From UBA6055 sp965214085 (lineage in GTDB: Bacteria; Chloroflexota; Anaerolineae; Aggregatilineales; Phototrophicaceae): a DNA stretch of 64,000 bases. How positions within the stretch are numbered: the first letter of the stretch is position 1; the number at the start of each line of letters is the position of its first letter. Positions 20,863 to 29,641 of the stretch are shown piece after piece. The notes under the pieces were generated by a model, which was not told the origin of the DNA, did no database searches, and saw only the letters and a list, made by a program, of their open reading frames with translations. Position numbers and translations under genes: made by a program. The stretch covers positions 1,860,001 to 1,924,000 of the forward strand of contig OZ243937.1 in assembly GCA_965214085.1 (NCBI GenBank). The letters are read 5' to 3'.

Positions 20863-22140
20863 TCACTCCAGCAAGCGGATGATTTCGGCGATATTGTCGT
20901 CGGCTTGCAGAATGCGATTGCGATACCCTGGCCTGATGCCAGCGAGCTGATCGGCATGGTAGCCGATGGTGGCTTCCGGGTCTTTCAGGACGTTGCCCGT
21001 TAGCACAGCCAGGACGGAATCGCCGCGCTTTATTGTTCCCGATTGGACCAGCTTCTTGGCGCCCGCCACTGAACATGCCGACGCCGGCTCGCAGCCGATG
21101 CCCGCGCCATCGATAATCGCTTTGGCATCCATGATTTGCTCGTCGCTGACTTGTTCGACCACGCCGCGTGTCCATTCCAGCGTGCGGATGGCTTTCTGCA
21201 GGTTGACCGGGTTGCCGATCTTGATGGCGGTGGCGATAGTCTGGGCCTTGACCGGCTCGAAGCTTTTGAAGCCGGCGCGGAAATGCCGATAGAGCGGATT
21301 GGCGCCCTCCGCCTGGATAATCGCCAGCCGCGGCATGCGGTCGATCAGCCCGACTTCGACCATCTCCAGCAGCCCCTTGCCAAAGGCGGAACTGTTGCCG
21401 AGGTTGCCGCCGGGCACAACGATCCAGTCTGGCGCCTGCCAGCGTAATTGCTGCAGCGCTTCAAACATGATCGACTTCTGCCCCTCGAGGCGGAAGGGAT
21501 TGATAGAATTCAAGACATAGATGCCCAGGCAGTCCGACACTTCCCGCACCAGTTCCATGTTGCGGTCGAAATCGGCGTTGATCTGAATGCAAGTGGCGCC
21601 ATAGGCGATACCTTGCGCCAGCTTGCCCATCGCGATTTGCTGGTTCTGCAGAAAGACGATGCCTTGCATGCCAGCATAAGCCGCGTAAGACGCCATAGAC
21701 GCGGAGGTATTGCCGGTCGAGGCGCAGGCGACGCGCTCCATACCGAGCAGCTTGGCTTGCGTGACACCGGTCGTCATGCCGCGATCTTTGAATGACCCGG
21801 TGGGGTTCTCGCCTTCGTGTTTGAGGTACAGGTTCTCGACGCCGGCGAATGTCGCCACGCGCGGAACATCGTAGAGATTGGTATTGCCCTCCATGCGGCT
21901 TACGATGGCGGACTTGTCGATGCCAGGATAGACGAGCTCTTTGAAGCGCCAAACGCCGCTGTTGCATGGCGCCTCGAAACTGCCCAGGCGCCCATCGAAT
22001 AGCTCACGAGTGATGGGCGAGGCCTGGGACGCGAAATCATGCTTGACATCCAGCAAGCCGCCGCAAGCGCCACAACTATAGATGAGGCTATTGATTGGGT
22101 ATTGTTGAGCGCATTCTATACATTGTAGTATGCTTGGCAT
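20863..22140 (-). CDS. thrC: Threonine synthase
   Basis: ThrC converts O-phosphohomoserine to threonine with PLP. The PLP Lys is residue 118 in ENPTGSFKDRG. The N-terminus holds a four-cysteine zinc ribbon (CIEC at 7-10, CGAC at 23-26), present in a subset of threonine synthases. ATG 22140 is preferred over upstream starts because the zinc ribbon begins there and GAGG precedes it. The 425-residue length is normal. It is divergent from thrB across 48 bp, and both would share that short promoter region. Confidence 0.92.
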   Translation of the reverse strand: MPSILQCIECAQQYPINSLIYSCGACGGLLDVKHDFASQASPITRELFDGRLGSFEAPCNSGVWRFKELVYPGIDKSAIVSRMEGNTNLYDVPRVATFAGVENLYLKHEGENPTGSFKDRGMTTGVTQAKLLGMERVACASTGNTSASMASYAAYAGMQGIVFLQNQQIAMGKLAQGIAYGATCIQINADFDRNMELVREVSDCLGIYVLNSINPFRLEGQKSIMFEALQQLRWQAPDWIVVPGGNLGNSSAFGKGLLEMVEVGLIDRMPRLAIIQAEGANPLYRHFRAGFKSFEPVKAQTIATAIKIGNPVNLQKAIRTLEWTRGVVEQVSDEQIMDAKAIIDGAGIGCEPASACSVAGAKKLVQSGTIKRGDSVLAVLTGNVLKDPEATIGYHADQLAGIRPGYRNRILQADDNIAEIIRLLE

Positions 22141-22188
22141 TTGCTCAGCCTCGCTCAGCGGAAAACTCCGCAAGGATAACGACACTCC

Positions 22189-23130
22189 ATGGCATTTTCC
22201 AGAGCCGAAGCCTTCGCGCCGGCTACAGTCGCTAACTTGGGCGTCGGCTTCGACATCTTGGGGCTGGCGCTGCAAGGTATGGGTGATCGCGCCATTGTCG
22301 AGTTCCAGGACGCGCCGGAAATCGTCATCAGCGAGATTCAGGGCGATGATGGCAAGTTGCCGCTTGACCCAGCCCTTAACGTTGCCGCCGTCTCCGCCAG
22401 AGCGCTCCTGGATCATGTCGGCGAGTCGCGTGGCTTAGTAATACGGTTACGCAAAGGTTTGCCGCTCTCAAGCGGGTTAGGCAGCAGCGCCGCCAGCGCC
22501 GTGGTTTCGGTTGTGGCGCTGAACAAGTTGCTGGGCGAGCCATACACCCGCGAGCAGCTATTGCCATTTTGCCTGGAAGGGGAAGCGCTGGTCAGCGGCT
22601 ACCATGCGGACAATGTCGCGCCCTGTTTGCTGGGCGGCATCATCCTGGTGGCGGGAACCACCGTCGACGCCATCCAGCCCTTGCCTATACCCGAGCGTTT
22701 CCATCTGGCTCTTGTAACGCCCGATGTACCCGTCCCGACCGACAGCGCGCGCAAGATCTTGCCCAGGCATATCACGCTGAAGACAATGATTCACCAAACT
22801 GGCGCGGTCGCCAAGCTGGTGGACGCGTTACACCGCGGCGATCTGGGGGCGCTGGGCGCGGCCGTTGAAAGTGACCGCGTGGTTGAGCCGGCACGCGCCT
22901 GCCTGATGCCGATGCACAAAGAGGCGCGCGCGGCCGCCAAGCAAGCTGGCGCGGCTGCGGTATTCATCGGCGGGGCGGGCCCAACGCTCTGCGCAATCTG
23001 TGAAAGCGCCGCCATCGCGAAAACCACTGCGAGCGCGATGCAAGCGGTCTATCAAGCCGCGAACACAGCTTGCCTTGCGCAGGCCACAGGCCTTGACCGC
23101 TGCGGCGCTGTTGTGCTCAACGCCGACTGA
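22189..23130 (+). CDS. thrB: Homoserine kinase
   Basis: This GHMP-family kinase (313 residues) phosphorylates homoserine to O-phosphohomoserine. The ATP loop is GLPLSSGLGSSAASAVVS. The start fits the family, with MAFSRAEAFAPATVANLGVG at the N-terminus, and AAGGA lies about 12 bases ahead. It supplies the substrate for ThrC and, if the plant-like reading is right, also for the cystathionine gamma-synthase. Element A3 begins 14 bp after its stop. Confidence 0.93.
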   Translation: MAFSRAEAFAPATVANLGVGFDILGLALQGMGDRAIVEFQDAPEIVISEIQGDDGKLPLDPALNVAAVSARALLDHVGESRGLVIRLRKGLPLSSGLGSSAASAVVSVVALNKLLGEPYTREQLLPFCLEGEALVSGYHADNVAPCLLGGIILVAGTTVDAIQPLPIPERFHLALVTPDVPVPTDSARKILPRHITLKTMIHQTGAVAKLVDALHRGDLGALGAAVESDRVVEPARACLMPMHKEARAAAKQAGAAAVFIGGAGPTLCAICESAAIAKTTASAMQAVYQAANTACLAQATGLDRCGAVVLNAD

Positions 23131-23144
23131 GATTTCGTTTGTGG

Positions 23145-23307
23145 GTAGTGTATCGAATTCGGTTGAAATTCAATTTCACCACAAAGACACAAAGGCACAA
23201 AGCACACAAAGAATATGGCATATTTTGATTGAGCTTCTTGGTGCTCTCGTATTTCTCGGTATTCTCGATGGTATAGAAATTGTTTCAACCGAAAAGGATA
23301 CATTTCC
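23145..23307 (+). mobile_element. MITE-like element A3 (163 bp, no insertion)
   Basis: This copy lacks the internal B element and therefore shows the empty site. Ends are GTAGTGTATC and GGATACATTTCC. Flanks are CGTTTGTGG (23136-23144) and CGTTTGTGA (23308-23316), eight of nine identical. A strong promoter follows 14 bp after its right end. Confidence 0.85.
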
Positions 23308-23321
23308 CGTTTGTGAAATTC

Positions 23322-23350
23322 TTGACAATCTAACTGTCGCTCTCTATACT
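23322..23350 (+). promoter_or_regulatory. Sigma-70-type promoter of the iscX-nuo operon
   Basis: TTGACA (23322-23327), a 17-bp spacer and TATACT (23345-23350) give one of the best promoter matches in the window. It is placed about 90 bp before iscX. Confidence 0.75.
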
Positions 23351-23443
23351 AACTGCGTTGGAGAAGTTAGCTTGACGCGCTTGCTGCTGTTTAGGCTGCG
23401 CAATCGCTGCCGCCATAGTAGCAGAGCTTGGTGAACCGGAGTC

Positions 23444-23656
23444 GTGACGCAAACTCAGCTTTATTGGGATTCGACCTACGAGATCATTCTGGCTCTAATG
23501 GAAAACTTTCCCGAGGAAAATCTGGATGCCCTCGGTCTGGAAGAGCTAAATCAGCGGATTCTGGGCCTGCCAGGATTCGCGGACGATCCGGCTTGGGCGA
23601 ATGATGCTATACTGAAGTCCATCCTGCGCGACTGGTATGAGGAGATCGGTGTTTAG
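23444..23656 (+). CDS. iscX: IscX-like Fe-S assembly protein
   Basis: The 70-residue acidic protein matches IscX/YfhJ in pattern: LYWDSTYEIILALMENFP at the start, then GFADDPAWANDAILKSIL and a terminal DWYEE. IscX modulates iron supply to cysteine desulfurase (IscS) in Fe-S cluster assembly. GTG 23444 is the start; GGAG is only two bases ahead, so initiation may be weak. The stop codon abuts the nuoB ATG, so this gene is fused into the nuo transcript, which fits a need for cluster assembly during complex I synthesis. The partner isc genes are not here. Confidence 0.75.
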   Translation: MTQTQLYWDSTYEIILALMENFPEENLDALGLEELNQRILGLPGFADDPAWANDAILKSILRDWYEEIGV

Positions 23657-24538
23657 ATGGATCTTAACTTACAAGAAGTCAATGCGACCGAGTTTCCCGT
23701 ACCTGTAGAGCTTGAGGATAACATCGCTATCACCAGCTTGAGCCAGCTTTACAATTGGGGACGGCGCAACTCCATGTGGCCGATGCTCTTTGGCTTGGCT
23801 TGCTGCGCCATTGAAATGATCGCCACCGCGTCATCGCGTTTTGATTTCTCCCGTTTCGGCTTTGAAGTGATGCGCGCCACCCCACGCCAGGCGGACCTGA
23901 TGATTGTATCGGGCACGGTGACCAAGAAGATGGTCGTGCCCATCGTCCGGCTCTACAATCAAATGCCGGAGCCAAAATACGTACTGGCGATGGGCGCCTG
24001 CGCCAGCGGCGGCGGACCATTCAAAGAAGGGTATAACGTCGTATCCGGCATGGACAAATATTTGCCTGTCGATGTATACGTGCCGGGTTGCCCGCCCACG
24101 CCGCAAGCCTTGCTCTATGGCATGATCGCCTTGCAGCGCAAGATCGACGGGCAGAGTATCGCCAATGGCGACGATGTGCCCTGGTACGGTGAAGGACCAG
24201 CCGAGCCGACTCCCGTGCCGGTGCTGGGCCCGGATATTATCGACCCGCGCCAGATGGATATGATTCGCCGGCAAGCGGAAGCCGCAGCGAGCGAGATGGA
24301 GTTGTTGGGCCAACGCGAGCTGCCGGCGCTTAGCCAGCTTGTAACCTCAAAGACGACGAGGCAAGCGGAAGCGGCGGAAGTTGTGCCGGTGGATGAAGAC
24401 GCCTTGAGCGTGGTATTGCCCACCGGCGGCACGCCCTGGGCGGAAGCCGAGGACATACGCGAGAAACGGCGTTTGCGCGCGCTGGCCCGCAAGGCTTTAC
24501 GCGCAACCCGCCGCGCGGCGCAAACAGAGGGAGAATAA
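23657..24538 (+). CDS. nuoB: NADH-quinone oxidoreductase subunit B with basic tail
   Basis: NuoB carries cluster N2 at the quinone end of complex I. The N2 ligands are visible: the CC pair in GLACCAIEMIA, Cys in MGACASGGGPF and Cys in VPGCPPTPQAL. The family core ends near residue 165, yet the protein is 293 residues long. The extra 125 residues include GGTPWAEAEDIREKRRLRA and more basic residues, a tail also found on NuoI downstream. No nuoA precedes it. nuoCD follows after 6 bp. Confidence 0.93.
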   Translation: MDLNLQEVNATEFPVPVELEDNIAITSLSQLYNWGRRNSMWPMLFGLACCAIEMIATASSRFDFSRFGFEVMRATPRQADLMIVSGTVTKKMVVPIVRLYNQMPEPKYVLAMGACASGGGPFKEGYNVVSGMDKYLPVDVYVPGCPPTPQALLYGMIALQRKIDGQSIANGDDVPWYGEGPAEPTPVPVLGPDIIDPRQMDMIRRQAEAAASEMELLGQRELPALSQLVTSKTTRQAEAAEVVPVDEDALSVVLPTGGTPWAEAEDIREKRRLRALARKALRATRRAAQTEGE

Positions 24539-24544
24539 ACCTGT

Positions 24545-26422
24545 ATGGAGAATCTCGCGGCGGCGGAGCAATCTGTAGAGCGTCTTTCGATTGACGACTC
24601 AATTGAATACTTAAAGGCCAACCATGCGCAAGCCATCAAGTTGGACGATCGTGATGGTTACGAGGGCGTCATTGTTGATAGCGACAAGCTGGTCGATATC
24701 GCGCGCGTCATTCGCGACGAGCTTGGATTCGATTACTTGTCCAGCGCGACCGCTGTGGATTACCTCGGTGAAGGCGACCACATGGAAATGGTCTATCACG
24801 CTTACCGCAGCAGTGGCGGCGGCGCCTTGGTGTTCAAAGCGCAGACCGACCGCGAAGCTGCCGAGATCCCCTCGCTCGTTTCAGTCTGGCGCGGCGCGGA
24901 TTTCCAGGAGCGGGAAGCCTGGGACCTCTACGGCATCCGCTTCCCTGGGCATCCAAATCTGACGCGCATCTTGATGTGGGAAGGCTTTGAGGGCCACCCC
25001 ATGCGCAAGGACTGGCGCGAAGCCTATTACGAGGAAGAACAGAAACCCTTTGACAGCCGCTGGCCCGGCGGCCACGTGCACCGCGCCGAAGAGAAAAACG
25101 TATTTGGCAAGAACGTCTCGTATCCGCCCGACATTGACCTCAATCGACTGATGGATACTTCCGAAGAGGCGGTATACCAGTCCCTGGGATTGGGCGTCGA
25201 TATTGAGCGCATCATGGACAAAGACGGCTTTGAGACCAACGAACTGGTCGTCAATATGGGCCCGCACCATCCCAGCACCCATGGCGTATTCCGCATGTTG
25301 CTGACGGTCGATGGCGAGACTGTCACATCGCTGGAACCGGTGATGGGTTACCTGCATCGCAATCACGAAAAGATCGGCGAGCGCAATACTTATCTGCACA
25401 ATATCCCTTTCACCGACCGGCTGGATTATATTTCCAGCATGGGCAACAACCATGGCTACGTGCTGGCGGTCGAGCAGTTGATGAGCTTGGGCCGCAAGTA
25501 CAATCCGCCGACTTACCGCTGCGAAGCGTTGCGCGTGATGATGGTGGAGCTCAGCCGCATTGTGAATCACCTGTGGGCGATTGGCTTCTGGCTGAATGAC
25601 ATCGGCGCTTTCTTCACGCCTGTGCTCTATTTCATTCAGGAACGCGAACGCATCCTGGACTTTTTCGAGGCGGTCGCTGGCAGCCGCATGATGTGCAATT
25701 ACATGCGCTTCGGCGGCTTGTTTGGCGACTTGCCCGAGCGCATCAAGAGCGTCAGCAATTTGACCAACGACCGCGTGCGTGATTACAACACGATGCAGTT
25801 CCTCACGGAAATGATCAACGAGCGCATTCCGCGCACCATCGACGAACTGGAAATCTTGCTTACGCAGAACGAAATCTTGATTGAGCGTTCGATGGGCGTT
25901 GGCGTTTTGAGCGCCGAAGACGCCATCAATTTCAGCGCGGCGGGCCCGCTGTTGCGCGGCAGCGGCGTGGCCTACGATATACGCCGAGCCGACCCTTACA
26001 GCATCTACCCCGAGCTAGATTTTGATGTCGCTGTCGAAGCAGAAGGCGATATGTACGCGCGTTACCGCGTTCGTGTGACCGAGCTGCGCGAGAGCGTGCG
26101 GATTCTGAAGCAGATTCTGCCGCGCCTGGAAGCCACCAAAGGCGAGTCGATCTGGGCCGATGGCAAGCCGGGCGCTTATGCTCCGCGCGTGCCGCATGGC
26201 GAGTCCTACGGTCGCGTGGAAAACGGCAAGGGCGAGCTGGGTTACTATATCGTATCAGCCGGCGGCCGCGGCGGTTCATCGAACCCTTGGCGCTATCATG
26301 TGCGCGCGCCCAGTTTCATCAACTTGACGCCGCTGGGGCATATGAGCAAGGGACACAAAGTAGCGGACATTGTCGGCGTTCTTGGCAGCATCGATATCGT
26401 CCTGGGCGAAACTGATCGCTAG
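24545..26422 (+). CDS. nuoCD: NADH-quinone oxidoreductase fused subunits C and D
   Basis: The protein has 625 residues. Residues to about 215 form the 30-kDa NuoC domain, with WDLYGIRFPGHPNLTRIL as its signature. The rest is the 49-kDa NuoD domain, beginning at ELVVNMGPHHPSTHGVFRM and ending SIDIVLGETDR. NuoD lines the quinone pocket; its His and Tyr region appears in GPHHPSTHG. C-D fusion is known in several bacterial lineages. The gene is in the middle of an iscX-nuoB-nuoCD-nuoI operon. Confidence 0.95.
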   Translation: MENLAAAEQSVERLSIDDSIEYLKANHAQAIKLDDRDGYEGVIVDSDKLVDIARVIRDELGFDYLSSATAVDYLGEGDHMEMVYHAYRSSGGGALVFKAQTDREAAEIPSLVSVWRGADFQEREAWDLYGIRFPGHPNLTRILMWEGFEGHPMRKDWREAYYEEEQKPFDSRWPGGHVHRAEEKNVFGKNVSYPPDIDLNRLMDTSEEAVYQSLGLGVDIERIMDKDGFETNELVVNMGPHHPSTHGVFRMLLTVDGETVTSLEPVMGYLHRNHEKIGERNTYLHNIPFTDRLDYISSMGNNHGYVLAVEQLMSLGRKYNPPTYRCEALRVMMVELSRIVNHLWAIGFWLNDIGAFFTPVLYFIQERERILDFFEAVAGSRMMCNYMRFGGLFGDLPERIKSVSNLTNDRVRDYNTMQFLTEMINERIPRTIDELEILLTQNEILIERSMGVGVLSAEDAINFSAAGPLLRGSGVAYDIRRADPYSIYPELDFDVAVEAEGDMYARYRVRVTELRESVRILKQILPRLEATKGESIWADGKPGAYAPRVPHGESYGRVENGKGELGYYIVSAGGRGGSSNPWRYHVRAPSFINLTPLGHMSKGHKVADIVGVLGSIDIVLGETDR

Positions 26423-26486
26423 CTCGTTTGGCGGATAAGCCCGCGGCATCCAAGAGCTGTCAGCGCGAGACTTTTGAGGAGATGGC

Positions 26487-27317
26487 ATGTACGGAACGGG
26501 ATTGGCCAAGGGACTCCGATTGACCTTGCGGCACTTTGTTGAGTCCTATATTGACGACCTGCGCTACGGTTTTCGCAAATTTCATCATTCAACCGACAAC
26601 TTCGGCATCCGCCAGGGCACGCAGACCAAAGGCGTGATAACAGTGCAGTATCCGGACGAGAAAATCGCCGTTCCGGAGCGTTTCCGCTTTGTGCCGTTCT
26701 TGATTGTCGAAGACGACGATCATCCCACGCGGGCCGGCAAGGATTGGTGCACCAGCTGCGGCATTTGCGCCAAAGTTTGCCCGCCCCAGTGCATCTGGAT
26801 TGTGCGCGGCAACGACCCAGATACGGGGCGCCCGGTGCCTGAGCCCGAGGGATTTTTCATCGACATCGACATTTGCATGAACTGCGGCTACTGCGCCGAA
26901 TACTGCCCCTTCGACGCCATCAAGATGGATCACGATTACGAGCTGGCGAGTTACGATCGCACGTCGCATCATATCCATGACAAAGAAAAGCTGTCCAAGC
27001 CAAATTCGTATTGGCGCAGCATCGCGCCCACGCGCGCCTATGATGAAATGCAGGTTCGCGGCACCTGGGAACACAAGGACGCGGCAAAAGAAGCCCGCCG
27101 CGGCAGCGCAAGCTCTCGCGCCAGTTCACCAATACCGGCGGCGCCCGCAGCAGCAGCAGAGCCCGCAGCGGCATCGGCGGCTGTTAAAGCGGAAACCGTC
27201 GCCGCGACTGCGCCGGCGGAAGGCGCCACGCCCTGGTCCGAGGACGACGCCAAGCGCGAAGAACGGCGCCGCAAAGCGCTCGAACGCAAAGCCAAGCGCG
27301 CTGCCCGCGGTGCTTAG
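26487..27317 (+). CDS. nuoI: NADH-quinone oxidoreductase subunit I with basic tail
   Basis: This ferredoxin-like subunit carries clusters N6a and N6b. Two C-x2-C-x2-C-x3-C motifs are present: CTSCGICAKVCPPQC and CMNCGYCAEYCPF. GAGGAG lies five bases before ATG 26487. The core ends near residue 190. A further 85 residues are Ala/Pro-rich and end in GATPWSEDDAKREERRRKA, matching the NuoB tail. nuoH, which usually sits between D and I, is missing, as are A, E, F, G and J-N. Confidence 0.93.
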   Translation: MYGTGLAKGLRLTLRHFVESYIDDLRYGFRKFHHSTDNFGIRQGTQTKGVITVQYPDEKIAVPERFRFVPFLIVEDDDHPTRAGKDWCTSCGICAKVCPPQCIWIVRGNDPDTGRPVPEPEGFFIDIDICMNCGYCAEYCPFDAIKMDHDYELASYDRTSHHIHDKEKLSKPNSYWRSIAPTRAYDEMQVRGTWEHKDAAKEARRGSASSRASSPIPAAPAAAAEPAAASAAVKAETVAATAPAEGATPWSEDDAKREERRRKALERKAKRAARGA

Positions 27318-27473
27318 AAGCGCCACTTTTTGTAGTCTTCCCTTAGGCGGGGTCGCGAGTCTTAATCTGGGTAATACTCCTGGGCTTTACAGCTTTCTAA
27401 TACAGTCACGTCCATAACCAGCCAATCAATGGTATATTTGCTTTGAAGTCTGCCGACTGAATTGAGGCAATCG

Positions 27474-28526
27474 ATGAGCAATATCAATGACAAAGTGATG
27501 AAAGCGCTGGGCACGGTCATCGAGCCCGAGCTAAACAACGATATCGTTTCGCTGAATATGGTTCGAGATCTGAGTGTCAGCGACGGTACTGCCGCTTTCA
27601 CCATTGTACTGACCACGCCCGCCTGTCCCTTAAAAGATGTTTTCATTGAGCGCTGCAACGAAGCCTTGGTCGGCAAAGTCGCCGGCATCGAGCGGATTCG
27701 CATCAATTGGGATGCGCAGGTGCCTACCGACCGCCGCATTCACGGCCGCCTGGATGTGCCGATGAACAGCATCGTCGCGATCGGCAGCGGCAAGGGTGGT
27801 GTGGGAAAGAGCACGGTCGCCACCAATTTGGCTGTCTGCCTGGCTGATGCCGGCGCCAAGGTCGGTCTGATCGACGCCGACATCCTCAATCCCAACATCC
27901 CGCAGATGTTTGGCTTGGGCAGCGGACGCCCGAAAGTGGCCAACGACAAGATGCAGCCCTTGGAAGTATTCGGCGTCAAGCTGATCAGCACCGGTTTCCT
28001 CACGTCTCCCGAGAAACCCATGATCATGCGCGGGCCGATGCTGCATAGCGCGATTCGGCAATTTTTCACCGATGTCGATTGGGGCAGGCTTGACTATATG
28101 ATTGTCGATCTGCCGCCGGGCACCGGGGACGCGCCCTTGTCCCTGGCGCAATCTTTCCCTTTGACCGGCAGTATTATCGTCACCCAGCCTCAAGATGTCG
28201 CTGTATCCGATGCGATTCGGGCGGCGGCGATGTTTGATCAACTCAAGGTCCCGGTCTTGGGTGTGATCGAAAATATGTCCGGTGATTTCTTTGGCAGGGG
28301 CGGCGGCGAAAGATTTGCGGAGTCGCGCGGGGTACCCTTCTTGGGCCGAATCCCGCTGTCGGCCAATGTCCGCGAAGGGGGCGACTACGGCCGTCCCGCC
28401 GCCATCCATAGCCCGGAATCGCCGTCTGGGCGCGCCTTGCGCAAGATGTCCGAAATTGCGGCCGCGCGCATCAGCGTGGCCATGCTTCAAGGCGCCGATG
28501 TCATTCCTATAGACATTATCGGCTGA
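27474..28526 (+). CDS. mrp: Mrp/ApbC-type Fe-S carrier ATPase
   Basis: The protein has an N-terminal MIP18/DUF59 domain (residues 1-90) and a C-terminal ParA-like ATPase with the deviant Walker A GSGKGGVGKST. Mrp/ApbC/Nbp35 proteins carry and deliver Fe-S clusters, and the close relative Ind1 serves complex I in mitochondria. Its place just behind the nuo cluster fits that job. ATG 27474 has GAGG seven bases ahead. The protein has 350 residues. The CxxC pair found near the C-terminus of many Mrp proteins is not present. Confidence 0.88.
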   Translation: MSNINDKVMKALGTVIEPELNNDIVSLNMVRDLSVSDGTAAFTIVLTTPACPLKDVFIERCNEALVGKVAGIERIRINWDAQVPTDRRIHGRLDVPMNSIVAIGSGKGGVGKSTVATNLAVCLADAGAKVGLIDADILNPNIPQMFGLGSGRPKVANDKMQPLEVFGVKLISTGFLTSPEKPMIMRGPMLHSAIRQFFTDVDWGRLDYMIVDLPPGTGDAPLSLAQSFPLTGSIIVTQPQDVAVSDAIRAAAMFDQLKVPVLGVIENMSGDFFGRGGGERFAESRGVPFLGRIPLSANVREGGDYGRPAAIHSPESPSGRALRKMSEIAAARISVAMLQGADVIPIDIIG

Positions 28527-28541
28527 GCGCCGCCTCAGCGA

Positions 28542-28823
28542 TCAGTCGTCCATGCCGATGACTTTGACTTCGCTGTCCTTGCCGACCGGGTTGTAACGGC
28601 CGATCAGCAGCCAGAATAAAAGGCTTAGCGCAATCCCGATGATAAAAGCCAGGAGCGTTTCTAGGTGCAGGTCGCGCTTCCAGAAGGCATATTGCCTGAT
28701 TACCAGCAGCATGGGCGCAACAACAAAAGCGGCCAACTTGCGCCGCTTAGGCTCCGTACGTTGGATCATAACCAGCAGCGCGGCTACCAATACTGAGATG
28801 AGGCCGAAGTAATTCCAGTCCAT
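28542..28823 (-). CDS. Small membrane protein, 93 aa, unknown
   Basis: I do not recognise this family. Hydrophobic stretches near residues 5-20, 30-45 and 55-75 suggest two or three membrane helices, separated by a basic loop (QRTEPKRRK). The tail is acidic. It is convergent with mrp and separated from the STAS gene by element A4. Confidence 0.55.
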   Translation of the reverse strand: MDWNYFGLISVLVAALLVMIQRTEPKRRKLAAFVVAPMLLVIRQYAFWKRDLHLETLLAFIIGIALSLLFWLLIGRYNPVGKDSEVKVIGMDD

Positions 28824-28881
28824 AATCGAACCACCGATCCTACAACTTAGGATAGCATTCTATCATCTTTGCTTTGTACGG

Positions 28882-29247
28882 GTAGTGTATCGAATTCGGT
28901 TGAAATTAAATTTCACCACAAAGACACAAAGGCACAAAGCACACAAAGGATATGGCATATCTCGATTAAGTTTCTCGGTGCTCTCGCATTTCTCGCCGGG
29001 CAATCGCATCAATATCCATAAATGACGAATTTATTATCAAACTAACAAATTGTAGGGGCGAGCCTTGGCTCGCCCATGAAATCTGGCAGAAAATCACCTT
29101 TTCATTGCGTCCTTTATTGGCATATTTTCGGATAGTTCTCGGAGTTCTTGGCGCCTTAGTGTTGAAATAATTTGATGCGATTGCCCTAGCAATTCTCGGT
29201 GTCCTCGATGGTATAGTATCTGTATCAACCGAAAAGGATACATTTCC
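28882..29247 (+). mobile_element. MITE-like element A4 (366 bp) with nested B4
   Basis: Nearly identical to A1 throughout. Flanks CTTTGTACGG (28872-28881) and CTTTGTATGG (29248-29257) match at nine of ten positions. The right flank contains the GGAG that precedes the STAS gene start, so the element sits immediately against that gene's translation signals. Confidence 0.85.
28996..29189 (+). mobile_element. MITE-like element B4 nested in A4 (194 bp)
   Basis: Same terminal repeats, same insertion point and same flanking 9-mers (CATTTCTCG, CAATTCTCG) as B1 in A1. The shared one-base difference in the duplication shows that both descend from one composite element. Confidence 0.82.
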
Positions 29248-29268
29248 CTTTGTATGGAGTAATGCGCA

Positions 29269-29601
29269 ATGCGCTTGGAACGATCTAGTCACGGGAATAT
29301 CCTCGTTGTCGAGGCGGGCGGCAGTATAGACAGTGTCAGCGCGGAACAGCTGGGCTCGTTCTTGCAGTACGAAATCGATGCGGGCAAGCGCTATCTGGTG
29401 CTGGACTTACAGGGCGTCGACAAGCTTGGCCAGGACGGGCTGTGGGAAATGGCCACAGCCTTAAAGCGCGCTCGGCGCTGCCGTGGCGACCTGCGCCTGG
29501 CGCAGCCCTCGGATCGAGCGCGTGAAGCCATTGAGATTTCTGGGCTGGATCAGATCTTTCAAATCTTTGAATCGCAGGCGGACGCGGTCGCCAGCTATTG
29601 A
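29269..29601 (+). CDS. STAS-domain protein lacking the usual serine
   Basis: The 110-residue protein has the STAS fold of anti-sigma-factor antagonists (SpoIIAA-like), which normally bind an anti-sigma kinase and are controlled by phosphorylation of a Ser in a D-x-S-G-type loop. Here that loop reads LDLQGVDKLGQDGLWEM, with Asp-Gly where Ser-Gly is usual. The protein may mimic the phosphorylated state or work without phosphorylation; this is inference. GGAG precedes ATG 29269 by nine bases. No anti-sigma partner is adjacent. Confidence 0.75.
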   Translation: MRLERSSHGNILVVEAGGSIDSVSAEQLGSFLQYEIDAGKRYLVLDLQGVDKLGQDGLWEMATALKRARRCRGDLRLAQPSDRAREAIEISGLDQIFQIFESQADAVASY

Positions 29602-29641
29602 ACGACTTTACACTTTGGCATTGCGTGCTTGGGCCCGCGGC

